The position numbers and the translations under genes were made by a program. A stretch of 64,000 bases of DNA from Anderseniella sp963700895 (lineage in GTDB: Bacteria > Pseudomonadota > Alphaproteobacteria > Rhizobiales > Aestuariivirgaceae): assembly GCA_963700895.1 (NCBI GenBank), contig CAVOZI010000016.1, forward strand, positions 62,001 to 126,000. Reading direction: 5' to 3'. Positions 1 through 8,393 of this stretch are shown here, piece by piece. The notes beneath the pieces are model-generated. The model did not search any database. It saw nothing but the letters and a program-made list of their open reading frames with translations, and was not told where the DNA came from. The stretch's first letter is position 1; every line of letters begins with the position of its first letter.

Positions 1-1554
1 ATCGGCGGCTTCGGCGTTGGCTCGCACGGCAGCAAGACCGTCCTGCAGTGCCTTGAGCTCGCCGGAGGCAGCTTCGCCTTCAGGGTGGGAACCGGTCCCG
101 GCGGCACTGCCGCCAGCGATCAGTTCACGTGTTTCCGCCCGGCTCTGCTCGAGACTGGCAAACAGCTGCTGAATGGAGTTCTCGATTGTGCCGAGGCTGC
201 CGAGTTGCTGCTCGGTTGCGGCAAGGCGCTGTTCGATCTGCCTGATCTGGCTGGCAAGCTGCGGGTCAGGCTGCTGGGCGGCGGCGCTGGAGGCAAACTG
301 GTTGTCGAGCGCCTCGATGCGCTGCTCGAGGTGACCGATCTGCGGCTGCAGGTCCACCGCCGGCTGCGATACTGCTTCAAGCTGCTGGCTCAGTTCGGCA
401 ATCCGCTGCTCGATCTGGGCGATGGGCTCCTGGCCTGGAGCTTCCTCAACGCGAACGGAAAGCTTCTCCAGCGCGGCGCGCAGGGCCTGCACTTCCTGCT
501 CGGTCGCCACCTGCTCGCGGATTTCCTCGAAGCGGTTGTTGAGCTTGCCGATCTCGGCGTGAATCTCGGCAAGCCGGGAATCTCCCGAACCCGAAACGGA
601 CAGTTTGTCCTCTGCCTCGGCCACCAGCGCTGCAAGACGCTGCTCGATCGCCTGAGCCTCTTCGCGAGCCGCCTTGCTGGCAGATGCTTCCGCCTTCTGG
701 CCGAAAGCCTCGGCGGAGTGGCGAACCGTGTCGATGCGCTCGGCAAGCTCGCGGATGCGGGCTTCGAATATCTGCTTCAGTTTCTGGTCGTCTGCGTTGC
801 CGGCCACGCTTTCAACCTGCCTGGCGAGATCCGCCATGCGCTGCTCAAGCGCAGCCACGGCCTCAGGCGCCATGCCCTGTTGCCTGGACGTGTCCGAAAC
901 CTTGCCGCCGATGTCGGCCAGCCGGCTCTGCAGCGAAGCCATGGTTTCCCGCGATTGCGCCTCGGACTTGGCTATGTGATCGACGATGTTGCGGACAGCG
1001 CCCTCAAGCGCGGAAAAGCCGGGAATGTCGCGCGCCTTGAGATCAAGCGGGCGCTCGGCAATTTCTTCCACCCGCTCACCCAGCCGTTCGACGCGATTGC
1101 CGAGTTGATCGAGCGATGCATGGGTGCGCTGCTCGCCCAACTCGATCCGTTCGATAAGGCGCTGCATGACCTGTGCGCTGGCACCGGTTTCCAATGGTGC
1201 AGCCTGGTGAACCGGCGCAGCAGCTGGCGCGGGCTGGCTGGCGGATTGCATGCTGGCAATCCGCTCGAACAACTCATCGAGCTTGCGCGCCACCGCGTTG
1301 TCCTGTTCAGGAACCTGATTGTCTGCCGGGACGCCGGGCTGGCGCTGCTTGCCGGCGCTGCGGCGCGACACCGACGAGGAAACCTTCTTGCGGGTTGCCC
1401 GGGCCTTCAGCTCCGCATCTTCCTCGGCTGCCTCGAGAATTTTCTGGTTCAGCCATTCGCCGAGCGTAAGGCCTTCAGCGCGGGCGGCATCCTTCGCCAC
1501 CTCCCGGGCGCGACCGTCGATGCCCTTAACGCTCCATGGAATGCCTGGCTTCAT
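1..1554 (-). CDS. PodJ-like polar localization factor (partial, N-terminal 518 residues)
   Basis: The reverse strand is open from an ATG at 1554 to the left window edge, so the C-terminus lies outside. The protein starts MKPGIPWSVKGI and continues with a short region typical of rhizobial PodJ/SEL1-type localization factors (R-E-V-A-K-D-A-A, then L-T-L-G-E-W-L-N). After about residue 100 it becomes a long Ala/Glu/Gln/Arg-rich coiled coil. PodJ organises polar development; the usual C-terminal membrane, Sel1 and peptidoglycan-binding parts cannot be seen. An in-frame ATG at 1581, preceded by GAGGTGGCG, would add nine residues. I prefer 1554 because the conserved block begins there and AGAAGAG lies just upstream. 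The long open frame on the forward strand over the same bases is its shadow. Confidence 0.8.
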   Translation of the reverse strand, partial: MKPGIPWSVKGIDGRAREVAKDAARAEGLTLGEWLNQKILEAAEEDAELKARATRKKVSSSVSRRSAGKQRQPGVPADNQVPEQDNAVARKLDELFERIASMQSASQPAPAAAPVHQAAPLETGASAQVMQRLIERIELGEQRTHASLDQLGNRVERLGERVEEIAERPLDLKARDIPGFSALEGAVRNIVDHIAKSEAQSRETMASLQSRLADIGGKVSDTSRQQGMAPEAVAALEQRMADLARQVESVAGNADDQKLKQIFEARIRELAERIDTVRHSAEAFGQKAEASASKAAREEAQAIEQRLAALVAEAEDKLSVSGSGDSRLAEIHAEIGKLNNRFEEIREQVATEQEVQALRAALEKLSVRVEEAPGQEPIAQIEQRIAELSQQLEAVSQPAVDLQPQIGHLEQRIEALDNQFASSAAAQQPDPQLASQIRQIEQRLAATEQQLGSLGTIENSIQQLFASLEQSRAETRELIAGGSAAGTGSHPEGEAASGELKALQDGLAAVRANAEAAD

Positions 1555-1909
1555 GTTCAGTTCTCTTCTGTTCAGTCCCATCGCCACCTCACTGTGGCGA
1601 GCCCCGGGAATGCGAATCCATTCCCTAAACCTGAAGCTAAAAGTTAACTGGTTTGGTTAAGAACGGGTTAAGCAGCCGTCCCCGCCGGACACATATCTGC
1701 CAGATGCCCTGCCCGAACGACGCGGCACCCCTGAGCCGGCCAGCAGAAGTTTACGAAAAAGAAAGTTACGTAAAATCCCGATTGGTGCCAAACAACTGTT
1801 GGCTCAGACAGAAATGCCGGTCACAAGCATCAGGACCGTCCAGACGCCGGGATTCATCGACAACGCCTTAATGAGGCCGCCGATGAAACTCCGGCCTTCA
1901 ATCATTTGA

Positions 1910-1937
1910 TTGACGGAACGTGCGGCGGGCCTGTAGA
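1910..1937 (+). promoter_or_regulatory. candidate sigma70-type promoter for the MerR gene
   Basis: TTGACG at 1910-1915 and TGTAGA at 1932-1937 are separated by 16 bases and lie about 45 bases before the MerR start. The 400-base gap 1582-1981 around it holds no convincing gene: small frames on both strands lack ribosome sites and coding-like composition. It should also carry the podJ-like promoter. Confidence 0.35.
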
Positions 1938-1981
1938 AACGGAAAATATTTGTTCCCGCATCCGGGACTCGGAGAGCAAAC

Positions 1982-2440
1982 ATGACCAAGAAGCCGGTTG
2001 AGACCTCCAACCGCGACCGGACTTATTCGATAACGGAGCTGTGCAAGGAGTTCGACGTAACGCCGCGCACCCTGCGTTTCTACGAGCAGAAAGGCCTGCT
2101 CAGTCCGGCCCGGCGCGGCTGGACGCGGCTGTTCTCCTATCGCGACCGCGCCCGGCTCAGCCTGATCCTGCGCGGCAAGCGAGTGGGCTTCTCACTTGAA
2201 GAAATCAAGGAGATGCTCGATCTCTACAATCTGCGTGACGGCCAGCTGACCCAGTTGCGCGTCGCCTCCACCAAGATGCGCGAACGCCTCAACGCGCTGC
2301 AGCTGCAGCGCATCGAACTCGACCAGGCAATTGCCGACCTGGAGCGCACCGTGGAAATCGTTGACGGCATGCTGAGAGATCGCACCAGCGGCGGCGGCGG
2401 CAGTACCCCCTCATCCACCCCGATGGCCAGCGCCGGATAA
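1982..2440 (+). CDS. MerR-family transcriptional regulator (LiuR-like)
   Basis: A 152-residue protein with an N-terminal MerR winged helix-turn-helix at about residues 15-85 (YSITELCKEFDVTPRTLRFY, then an RDRARLSLILRGKR block). A coiled-coil dimerisation helix follows to about residue 130, then a Gly/Ser/Pro-rich tail. The wording of the DNA-binding half is that of the LiuR group, which controls branched-chain amino acid and acyl-CoA breakdown. No cysteine cluster for metal sensing is present. It sits 148 bases upstream of an acyl-CoA dehydrogenase on the same strand, so control of that gene is a reasonable inference, not shown by the sequence. Confidence 0.85.
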   Translation: MTKKPVETSNRDRTYSITELCKEFDVTPRTLRFYEQKGLLSPARRGWTRLFSYRDRARLSLILRGKRVGFSLEEIKEMLDLYNLRDGQLTQLRVASTKMRERLNALQLQRIELDQAIADLERTVEIVDGMLRDRTSGGGGSTPSSTPMASAG

Positions 2441-2588
2441 CTACGGCGCCTGCAGTTCCTGTTGAACCTCGCAACGCCGGCCCCCGTGGCCGGCGTTTCC
2501 GGTTTCTGCGCTTCCCGGCTTGCCACCGAAGCTGCGACGGATAGACTGTCCGCACCACTGCTACCGAAACATTTTCCAGAACCCCGCC

Positions 2589-3746
2589 ATGACCTTGCCA
2601 GACTTTCCCCGACCTGCCTGGATGCGCGATGACCACGCCATGCTGGCCGAGCAGGCCAACCGGTTCTTCACCCAGGAAGTTGCGCCACATTACGAACGCT
2701 TCGAGCGCGAGGGCATATTCGACAGGCAGGTCTGGGAGAAGGCGGGCGCGGCAGGGCTTCTGTCCGCGTCTGCGCCCGAACAGTTCGGCGGCGCCGGCGG
2801 CGATTTCGGCCATGATGCGGTCATCATAGAATCGGCTGGCCGCAGCGGCTGCGACGGGTTTGGCGGGGCCCTGCATTCGGCCATCGTGATGCCGTACATT
2901 CTTCACTACGGCTCGCCGGAGCAGAAGCAGCGCTGGATACCGAAGCTGGTGTCGGGCGAACTGATCGGGGCCATTGCGATGACCGAGCCCGGCGCCGGAT
3001 CGGACCTGCAAGGCGTGAGGACCTCAGCAAGGCGCGACGGCAATCATTATGTCATAAATGGCTCCAAGACGTTCATCACCAATGGCCAGCTGGCGAACCT
3101 GATCATCGTGGTGACGAAAACCGACCCCTCTGCCGGGGCGAAGGGCACATCGCTGTTCGTCATTGAAACCGGTCAGGTGGAGGGCTTCCGGCGCGGCCGC
3201 AACCTGGACAAGGTGGGGCTTGCGTCAAACGACACGTCGGAACTGTTCTTCGACGAGGTGCGGGTGCCGGCCGATGCGCTGCTGGGGACCGAGGAAGGCC
3301 AGGGCTTCGTCCAGCTGATGCAGCAGTTGCCGCAGGAGCGGCTGATCATCGCCATTCAGGCGATGGCGAGAATCGAGCGGGCGCTCGCCGAGACCATCGC
3401 CTACGTCAAGCAGCGCAAGGCGTTCGGCAAGGCGATCATCGATTTCCAGAACACCCAGTTCACGCTGGCGGAATGCAAGACCGAGGCGACCGTGGCGCGC
3501 ACCTTCGTGGACCACTGTATCTCCACCCACCTCGACAGCGGGCTCGACGCCACCACGGCCTCGATGGCGAAGTACTGGGTGACCGACCTGCAATGCAAGA
3601 TCATCGACCGCTGCCTGCAACTGTTTGGCGGCTATGGCTACATGAACGAATACCCGATTGCGCGGATGTTCCGGGATGCCCGGGTCGAGCGCATCTATGG
3701 CGGCACCAACGAGATCATGAAGGTGCTGATCGCGCGCAGCCTTTGA
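2589..3746 (+). CDS. acyl-CoA dehydrogenase (long-chain type)
   Basis: A 385-residue FAD-dependent acyl-CoA dehydrogenase oxidising an acyl-CoA to the 2-enoyl-CoA and passing electrons to ETF. The FAD/substrate loop MTEPGAGSDLQG starts near residue 131 and the C-terminal signature YGGTNEIMK near residue 371. Glycine stands where the short- and medium-chain enzymes carry their catalytic Glu (YEGT). The base is probably Glu250 in LPQERL, as in the long-chain and isovaleryl-CoA enzymes. An upstream in-frame start at 2520 adds 23 residues unlike the family, so ATG 2589 is preferred, although its ribosome site is weak. The MerR gene just upstream probably regulates it. The exact acyl substrate cannot be told. 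Confidence 0.9.
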   Translation: MTLPDFPRPAWMRDDHAMLAEQANRFFTQEVAPHYERFEREGIFDRQVWEKAGAAGLLSASAPEQFGGAGGDFGHDAVIIESAGRSGCDGFGGALHSAIVMPYILHYGSPEQKQRWIPKLVSGELIGAIAMTEPGAGSDLQGVRTSARRDGNHYVINGSKTFITNGQLANLIIVVTKTDPSAGAKGTSLFVIETGQVEGFRRGRNLDKVGLASNDTSELFFDEVRVPADALLGTEEGQGFVQLMQQLPQERLIIAIQAMARIERALAETIAYVKQRKAFGKAIIDFQNTQFTLAECKTEATVARTFVDHCISTHLDSGLDATTASMAKYWVTDLQCKIIDRCLQLFGGYGYMNEYPIARMFRDARVERIYGGTNEIMKVLIARSL

Positions 3747-3785
3747 CTTTTCTGGCCGCAATGCCGGACGGAAAACCGGCCTGAT

Positions 3786-3801
3786 CCCCGCCTGCGCGGG
3801 G
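3786..3801. terminator. hairpin between convergent genes
   Basis: CCCCGC (3786-3791) and GCGGGG (3796-3801) pair around a four-base loop and are followed by a short T-rich tract. It lies between the ends of the acyl-CoA dehydrogenase and the serine hydrolase and could serve the forward gene. Confidence 0.5.
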
Positions 3802-3826
3802 ACTTCGCTTTTCCTGGCATTGCTTG

Positions 3827-5041
3827 TCAATCCACGATCGCCTGGTAGACAAGCGCCCGCAGCTCCTTGCGGTTGGGATAGCTGGACGACGGCAGCAGCT
3901 GGGTCAGGAAGACCACCGACATTTCCTCGGCCGGATCGCACCAGAAATACGTCGAGGCCATGCCGCCCCAGGAAAAGTCGCCGGGGCTGGCCGACAGCAT
4001 CGACCGCGCCGGGCTGAGATTGACGGCAAAGCCCAGGCCGAAGCCGACGCCGGAAAACGAGGTTTCGCACCAGGCGCTGGGCCCCAGCGTGGCGAGGTCG
4101 ACGCCGCCGGGCAGGTGGTTGGCGGTCATCAGCTTGACCGTTCGGGGCCCAAGCAGGCGCACGCCGCCCAGCGCTCCGCCACGGCGCAGCATCTCGGCAA
4201 AGCGCAGATAGTCATGCCCCGTCGAGACGAGCCCGCCGCCGCCGGACAACGTATTGACCTCGCCCTGCGCGAAACTTGCCGGAAACTCGGGCAGGCCGCC
4301 GGCGGGGTCGAAGGCATAGCATGGGCCAAGCCGTCCAAGCTTCGCGGCCGGCACCGTGAACGAGGTGTCGTTCATTTCCAGCGGCCCGAGGATGTGATCG
4401 GCAAAGAACTGGTCCAGCGTCTGCCCGGACACCACCTCGACGATGCGCCCGAGAACGTCGGTCGCCACCGAATAATGCCAGCGTGAGCCGGGCTGGAACA
4501 GCAAAGGCGCTTCAGCCAGCCGGTCCACGGTTTCGGCGAGACCCCCGGCGCGCTGGCCGAAATCGAGCCGCCTGTCCGCATAGGTCTGCGACAGGGCGTC
4601 GTTGTTGAAGCCGTAGGTCAGGCCGGAGGTATGGGTTAGCAGGTGATGCACGGTCACCGGTTGCTTCAGTTGCTCTGTCTGGTCGAGCCGGCCGGCTCCC
4701 GGCGCCAGCACCCGCAGATTGGCAAAGGACGGGATAAAGGCGCTGACCGGATCATCAAGATGAACGAGCCCCTGTTCATAGAGCATCATCAAGGCGGCCG
4801 AGGTGACCGGCTTGGTCATCGAGTAGATGCGCACCAGCGTTTCGGGCGTGTAGGGCGTTGCAGCCGCAACGTCGCTCAATCCGTACTGCCCGGTCCACGC
4901 AATGCGGCCCTTGCGGGCGATCAGCGTTGCGGCGAACGGATAGCGGCCAGCATCCACATAGCGGCGCATCCATGCCTCGATGCGGGCAAGGCGGGCGGCA
5001 TCAAGGCCGCAGGCGGAAGGTGTCGATATCTGCAACGGCAT
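3827..5041 (-). CDS. serine hydrolase, class C beta-lactamase/esterase fold
   Basis: About 404 residues with the beta-lactamase-like S-x-x-K motif SMTK (Ser74-Lys77 counted from ATG 5041). It also has the surrounding signatures of the EstB/PBP family: LVARxGRIAW-like N-terminus, HHLLTHTSGL, and WHYS for the Tyr motif. Family members are mostly esterases, D-aminopeptidases or PBP-like proteins; few are true beta-lactamases. No clear signal peptide follows either start, so it is probably cytoplasmic. A GTG at 5092 would give 421 residues, but the extra 17 are unlike the family and neither start has a strong ribosome site. It converges on the acyl-CoA dehydrogenase, whose pathway it need not share. 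Confidence 0.8.
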   Translation of the reverse strand: MPLQISTPSACGLDAARLARIEAWMRRYVDAGRYPFAATLIARKGRIAWTGQYGLSDVAAATPYTPETLVRIYSMTKPVTSAALMMLYEQGLVHLDDPVSAFIPSFANLRVLAPGAGRLDQTEQLKQPVTVHHLLTHTSGLTYGFNNDALSQTYADRRLDFGQRAGGLAETVDRLAEAPLLFQPGSRWHYSVATDVLGRIVEVVSGQTLDQFFADHILGPLEMNDTSFTVPAAKLGRLGPCYAFDPAGGLPEFPASFAQGEVNTLSGGGGLVSTGHDYLRFAEMLRRGGALGGVRLLGPRTVKLMTANHLPGGVDLATLGPSAWCETSFSGVGFGLGFAVNLSPARSMLSASPGDFSWGGMASTYFWCDPAEEMSVVFLTQLLPSSSYPNRKELRALVYQAIVD

Positions 5042-5240
5042 GGCCGGGATTGTTGCGGGAGAAGCAGGGCCACGGTCAAGCGAAACCGGCACGGCAGATG
5101 CCGGGCTTGCCAGAATGAACCGTGAATGAACGCCGCGGTCAGGTCCGGTTCAGCGCGCGGCAGCTAGAACGGCAACAGTTGAGGCAACACCTTGACCCTG
5201 AAACCACACTGACCCGAACGACCAGACAAGGAGAAACGCC

Positions 5241-5564
5241 ATGTTCAAGAAGTCCCTCATTGCTGCTGCCGCCGTCCTGACCATCGCCGCCAGCATGGCC
5301 ACCACCCCGGCACAGGCGCTGTCAAAGAAGGGCGCATTCGTCCTGGGCCTTGGTGCGGCAACCGCCATCGGCATCACCGCCGCCCACGCAGGCCATGGCC
5401 GCCATTACGGCCACTACGGACACCTTTCCTATGGTCACGGCCACTATGGCGGCCATCGCTGGAACTATCGCCGCGCCTACAAGCGGGCTGCGCGCAAGTG
5501 CGCCTACCGGTTCGGCCGTCACACCTGGCGCTGGGAGCGCTGCATGGCACGCCACGGCTTCTGA
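5241..5564 (+). CDS. small secreted His/Gly-rich protein
   Basis: A 107-residue protein with a clear signal peptide (basic MFKK, hydrophobic core, TPAQA cleavage near residue 26) and a small hydrophobic Gly/Ala segment. A His/Gly/Tyr-rich stretch follows, then a basic C-terminus with a C-x12-R-W-x2-C-M pattern ending in GF. Two cysteines may form a disulfide in the periplasm. ATG 5241 follows AAGGAGAAACGCC, a good ribosome site. The interrupted gene at 5744 is a paralogue with the same signal peptide, the same ALSK junction and the same Cys/Trp tail. Function unknown; the His-rich part suggests metal binding, which is only a guess. Confidence 0.8.
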   Translation: MFKKSLIAAAAVLTIAASMATTPAQALSKKGAFVLGLGAATAIGITAAHAGHGRHYGHYGHLSYGHGHYGGHRWNYRRAYKRAARKCAYRFGRHTWRWERCMARHGF

Positions 5565-5590
5565 TCGTCCGCCTGCAGAAGCCCGAATGA

Positions 5591-5624
5591 CGCCACTGCC
5601 GGGATGCCTCCCCCGGCGGTGGCG
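5591..5624 (+). terminator. hairpin terminator after the His/Gly-rich gene
   Basis: A 13-base stem (CGCCACTGCCGGG at 5591-5603 with CCCGGCGGTGGCG at 5612-5624, one mismatch) lies 27 bases after the stop codon. Only a weak T tract follows. Confidence 0.6.
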
Positions 5625-5743
5625 TTACTCATGGTGACATTTAATGTGCAAAACTGCACATCCATGATATGATTTTGCCAATACGTTGGAGCGATCAACA
5701 GTGAGCGGCACGCCAGCGCCGCCACACAAAAGAGGGACCGAAA

Positions 5744-6046
5744 ATGACCAGTTTCCGCACCACCGCCATCGCCGCGCTCGCCGCCATTTCAATGGCTGCC
5801 GCAATGGCCTCACCGGCCGAGGCCCTGTCGAAGAACCAACGGATCGGCCTCGGCGTCGGACTGGGCGTGGTCGCGCTGGGCGCAGCCGCTGCTGCCGCCA
5901 ATGCCCGGCACCGCGAATATGAGGACGACTATTAAGACGGTTACCGCGAAAGCCGCGAAAGCCGCCGCGCCGCCAACCGCTGCGCCAACCGCTATGGCTG
6001 GGAAACCCGCCGCTGGTACCGCTGCATGGATCGCGCAGGCTTCTGA
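5744..6046 (+). pseudogene. paralogue of the small secreted protein, interrupted by an in-frame TAA
   Basis: The frame opens at ATG 5744 with a signal peptide (ASPAEA cleavage near residue 27, then ALSK as in the gene at 5241) and a Gly/Ala segment, and meets TAA at 5933-5935 after 63 residues. Beyond the TAA the same frame stays open for 36 more codons to TGA 6044-6046. Those codons encode a basic C-terminus matching the end of the 5241 protein: 15 of the last 25 residues are identical, including both cysteines, the Trp and the final GF. A single TAC or TAT to TAA change would explain it. Alternatives are a sequencing error, a truncated but still secreted 63-residue product, or readthrough. 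Confidence 0.75.
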
Positions 6047-6075
6047 TCTGACGATCAGCAAGGTTCAATCATTTG

Positions 6076-6107
6076 CACCGCCGGAGAACCTGCTCCGGCG
6101 GTGTTTC
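6076..6107. terminator. strong hairpin terminator, probably bidirectional
   Basis: A perfect 11-base stem, CACCGCCGGAG (6076-6086) with CTCCGGCGGTG (6093-6103), is followed by TTTCT. It lies between the end of the interrupted secreted-protein gene and the end of the convergent glutamine synthetase-like gene. Confidence 0.8.
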
Positions 6108-6115
6108 TGTATGGA

Positions 6116-7465
6116 CTACAGGTACCAGTCGTATTCCTGGCGCGAGATGGTTTCCATGAAGGCGGCAAACTCGGACTGCTTCACCTGTGCGTAGATGTTG
6201 CAGTAGTCCTGCCCCAGGTACCCGGGCAGGATCTTCGCCTGCCGGATTGCATCGAGCGCCCGCCACAGGGTGAGCGGCAGGTTTTCGTCCACTTCCGATC
6301 CCGCATTGCCGGTGGCCTTGCAGCCGGCGTCAAGCTTGTTGGCAAGGCCGTGGTGCATGCCGGCCAGTACTGCCGCCATGACGAGGTACGGGTTGGCTTC
6401 GGCACCAGCGGCGCGGTGCTCGACTCGGCGGGCTGACGAAGGACCCGACGGAATACGGAAGGCGACCGAACGGTTGTTGTCGCCCCAATCCGTCGTGACG
6501 GGCGTGAAGTTGTCGGCCACGAAGCGGCGATAGACATTCAGGTTGGGCGCGAAAATGGCCATGGCTTCGGCGTGGATGGCCTGCAGGCCGGCGATGGCGG
6601 CAGACAGCTTCTCATCAGCGCCCTGGCGGGCCGGATCGAACACGTTGCCCTTGCCGTCAGCCAGCGAGGCATGGATATGCAGGCCGGAGCCGGACTGGCC
6701 GGGAAACGGCACCGACATGAAGGTGGCGTCCAGACCGTGGGCGCGGGCGACGGAGGTTATGCAGCGGCGCAAAAGCACGGCGTCGTCGCAGGCTTTCACC
6801 GGGTCGTTGCAGTGCTCGAGGTTGATCTCGAACTGGCCGGGGCCGTACTCGGAAATCATGGTGGAGGTCGACAGGTTCTGCGCCTTGCAGGCGGCCTCGA
6901 TGGCCGAGATCACCGGCGCGAACTCGTCGAGCTTGTCCAGTGACAGCACCTTGCCGGCGGATTCAGCGCGGCCATTGCGTGGCGAGGCTGCCGGAATGGG
7001 CTCTCCATCCGGGCCTCGTTCAGGCGAAATGAAATAGAATTCAAGCTCGACTGCCGTGACCGGCGTGAGCTTCAACTCGCTGAACCGCTCAACCACGCCC
7101 TTCAACACGGTGCGCGGGTCGTACCAGAAAGGCTGGCCCGACGCAGCGCTTTCGGGTTCGCACAGCACCTGCGCCAGGCCCGGCGCCCATGGCGCTGGCA
7201 CCAGCCTGCCCGGTATCGGGCGCACGATGGCGTCGGGATCGCCATCGGAAAAGCCGTGCCCCATCGGATCGGCGGTGTTGCCCTGCACGTCGACGAGGCT
7301 CATGGCGGCGCACACGGGGGTGCCGCTGTCATGGAACTTCGCGATGTGGGCGCGCGGCAACCGCTTGCCATAGGCGTTGCCGCACAAGTCGATCAGCACT
7401 GCGTCGAGATGGGTGATTTCCGGATGCGCCTCGAGAAAGGCGGCCACTTCGGATCTTGCTGTCAT
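6116..7465 (-). CDS. glutamine synthetase family protein (gamma-glutamylpolyamine synthetase type, PuuA-like)
   Basis: A 449-residue member of the glutamine synthetase superfamily, a length typical of the PuuA/GlnT branch. It has the beta-grasp N-domain (LDAVLIDLCGNAYGKRLP) and the catalytic-domain signatures VELEFYF (metal glutamates), ISEYGPGQFEINLEH, SGSGLHIHASL and a PSSARRVEHRAAGAEANPYL block. Family enzymes ligate glutamate to putrescine, ethanolamine or related amines using ATP; true GlnA enzymes differ in the adenylylation loop and length. ATG 7465 is preceded by AGGGGTACTTC. It stands alone and convergent with the small secreted-protein genes. A role in using amines as nitrogen sources is inference from the family. 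Confidence 0.85.
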   Translation of the reverse strand: MTARSEVAAFLEAHPEITHLDAVLIDLCGNAYGKRLPRAHIAKFHDSGTPVCAAMSLVDVQGNTADPMGHGFSDGDPDAIVRPIPGRLVPAPWAPGLAQVLCEPESAASGQPFWYDPRTVLKGVVERFSELKLTPVTAVELEFYFISPERGPDGEPIPAASPRNGRAESAGKVLSLDKLDEFAPVISAIEAACKAQNLSTSTMISEYGPGQFEINLEHCNDPVKACDDAVLLRRCITSVARAHGLDATFMSVPFPGQSGSGLHIHASLADGKGNVFDPARQGADEKLSAAIAGLQAIHAEAMAIFAPNLNVYRRFVADNFTPVTTDWGDNNRSVAFRIPSGPSSARRVEHRAAGAEANPYLVMAAVLAGMHHGLANKLDAGCKATGNAGSEVDENLPLTLWRALDAIRQAKILPGYLGQDYCNIYAQVKQSEFAAFMETISRQEYDWYL

Positions 7466-7684
7466 GAAGTACCCCTGTTGCCGTTTGCGGGAAGTCTAGG
7501 CGCGCGTGACGGGTGTTGCCAAGAAGGCCGATCTGTGGGTATAACCCGCCGGCTTGAACTAACCGTCCGGCCAGTGTGGGCTGCCGTGGCGGTTTTAATG
7601 CTTAGATACAACAAGTGCTGCGCCATCAGACCGCTGCCTTCTTGCGGCCCCTGAAACTGGCGTGAGCGAAATGGAGACAGCAAA

Positions 7685-7882
7685 ATGCCCAAGATGAAGA
7701 CGAAATCGTCTTGCAAGAAGCGTTTCAGCTTCACCGCAAGCGGCAAGGTCAAGGCCGGACAGGCAGGAAAGCGCCACGGCATGATCAAGCGGTCGAACAA
7801 GTTCATCCGCAACCAGCGCGGCACCATGATCCTCGCAGAGGGTGATGAGCGGCTGGTCAAGGGCTTCATGCCCAACCGCTAA
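7685..7882 (+). CDS. rpmI: 50S ribosomal protein L35
   Basis: A 65-residue, very basic protein starting MPKMKTKSSCKKRF and ending in FMPNR, the standard L35 layout and length. It is followed 24 bases later by rplT, the usual pairing. In many bacteria infC lies directly upstream; here it does not. The 219 bases between it and the divergent glutamine synthetase-like gene contain only a non-coding leader, which may hold the L20 autoregulatory structure, although I could not identify one with confidence. Confidence 0.97.
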   Translation: MPKMKTKSSCKKRFSFTASGKVKAGQAGKRHGMIKRSNKFIRNQRGTMILAEGDERLVKGFMPNR

Positions 7883-7906
7883 CGGTACGCAAGGAGATCA
7901 TACCAA

Positions 7907-8263
7907 ATGGCACGAGTTAAACGTGGTGTGACCGCTCACGCGCGTCACCGCAAGGTCGTCAAGGCAGCCAAGGGTTACTATGGCCGTCGCAAGAATGTAT
8001 TCCGCGCTGCCGTCCAGGCGGTGGAGAAGGCCGGGCAGTACGCCTATCGCGACCGGCGCCGGCGCAAGCGCAATTTCCGCAGCCTGTGGATCCAGCGCAT
8101 CAACGCTGCCTGCCGCGAACTGGACCTCACCTACGGACGATTTATCGAAGGCCTCGGCAAAGCCGGTGTCGAAGTTGACCGCAAGGTGCTGGCCGATATC
8201 GCCGTGCGCGAGCCGGAAGCCTTCAAGGCTCTGGTGGAAAAGGCCAAGGGCGCGCTGGCTTAA
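7907..8263 (+). CDS. rplT: 50S ribosomal protein L20
   Basis: A 118-residue basic protein (MARVKRGVTAHARHRK start, KGYYGRRKNVFRAA, then RDRRRRKRNFR), full length for L20, which binds 23S rRNA early in large-subunit assembly. A good ribosome site (AAGGAGATCATACCAA) precedes the ATG. It is cotranscribed with rpmI. A hairpin with a T run follows before pheS, so pheST may be expressed through partial readthrough or from its own promoter. Confidence 0.97.
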   Translation: MARVKRGVTAHARHRKVVKAAKGYYGRRKNVFRAAVQAVEKAGQYAYRDRRRRKRNFRSLWIQRINAACRELDLTYGRFIEGLGKAGVEVDRKVLADIAVREPEAFKALVEKAKGALA

Positions 8264-8323
8264 GTCAGCCGCGCCGTCCGCCCCGCGCAAGCGGAGCGGG
8301 TTTCAGATACGAACCGAGCAAGG

Positions 8324-8375
8324 CCGGGCCCTCATCCCGCTACAGAGATGTCGCGTGGAAGTCGGCCCGGTTTTT
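8324..8375 (+). terminator. terminator or attenuator between rplT and pheS
   Basis: CCGGGCC (8324-8330) pairs with GGCCCGG (8364-8370) and is followed at once by TTTTTGTTT. The 33-base loop could fold further. No Phe-rich leader peptide with a start codon was found in the 130-base spacer, so classical pheM-type attenuation is not supported. Confidence 0.6.
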
Positions 8376-8393
8376 GTTTCTGAAAGAGAAAAC

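Noticed and set aside
85..1647. Long forward-strand frame of 520 codons over the PodJ-like gene
   Set aside because: It is the mirror of the reverse-strand gene in the same triplet register; the reverse product has the family opening MKPGIPWSVKGI and coiled-coil pattern.
7980..8393. Upstream extension of the pheS frame
   Set aside because: Overlaps rplT and gives residues unlike PheS; ATG 8394 has a ribosome site and family start.
8264..8393. Phe leader peptide for pheST attenuation
   Set aside because: No start codon followed by a Phe run in the spacer.
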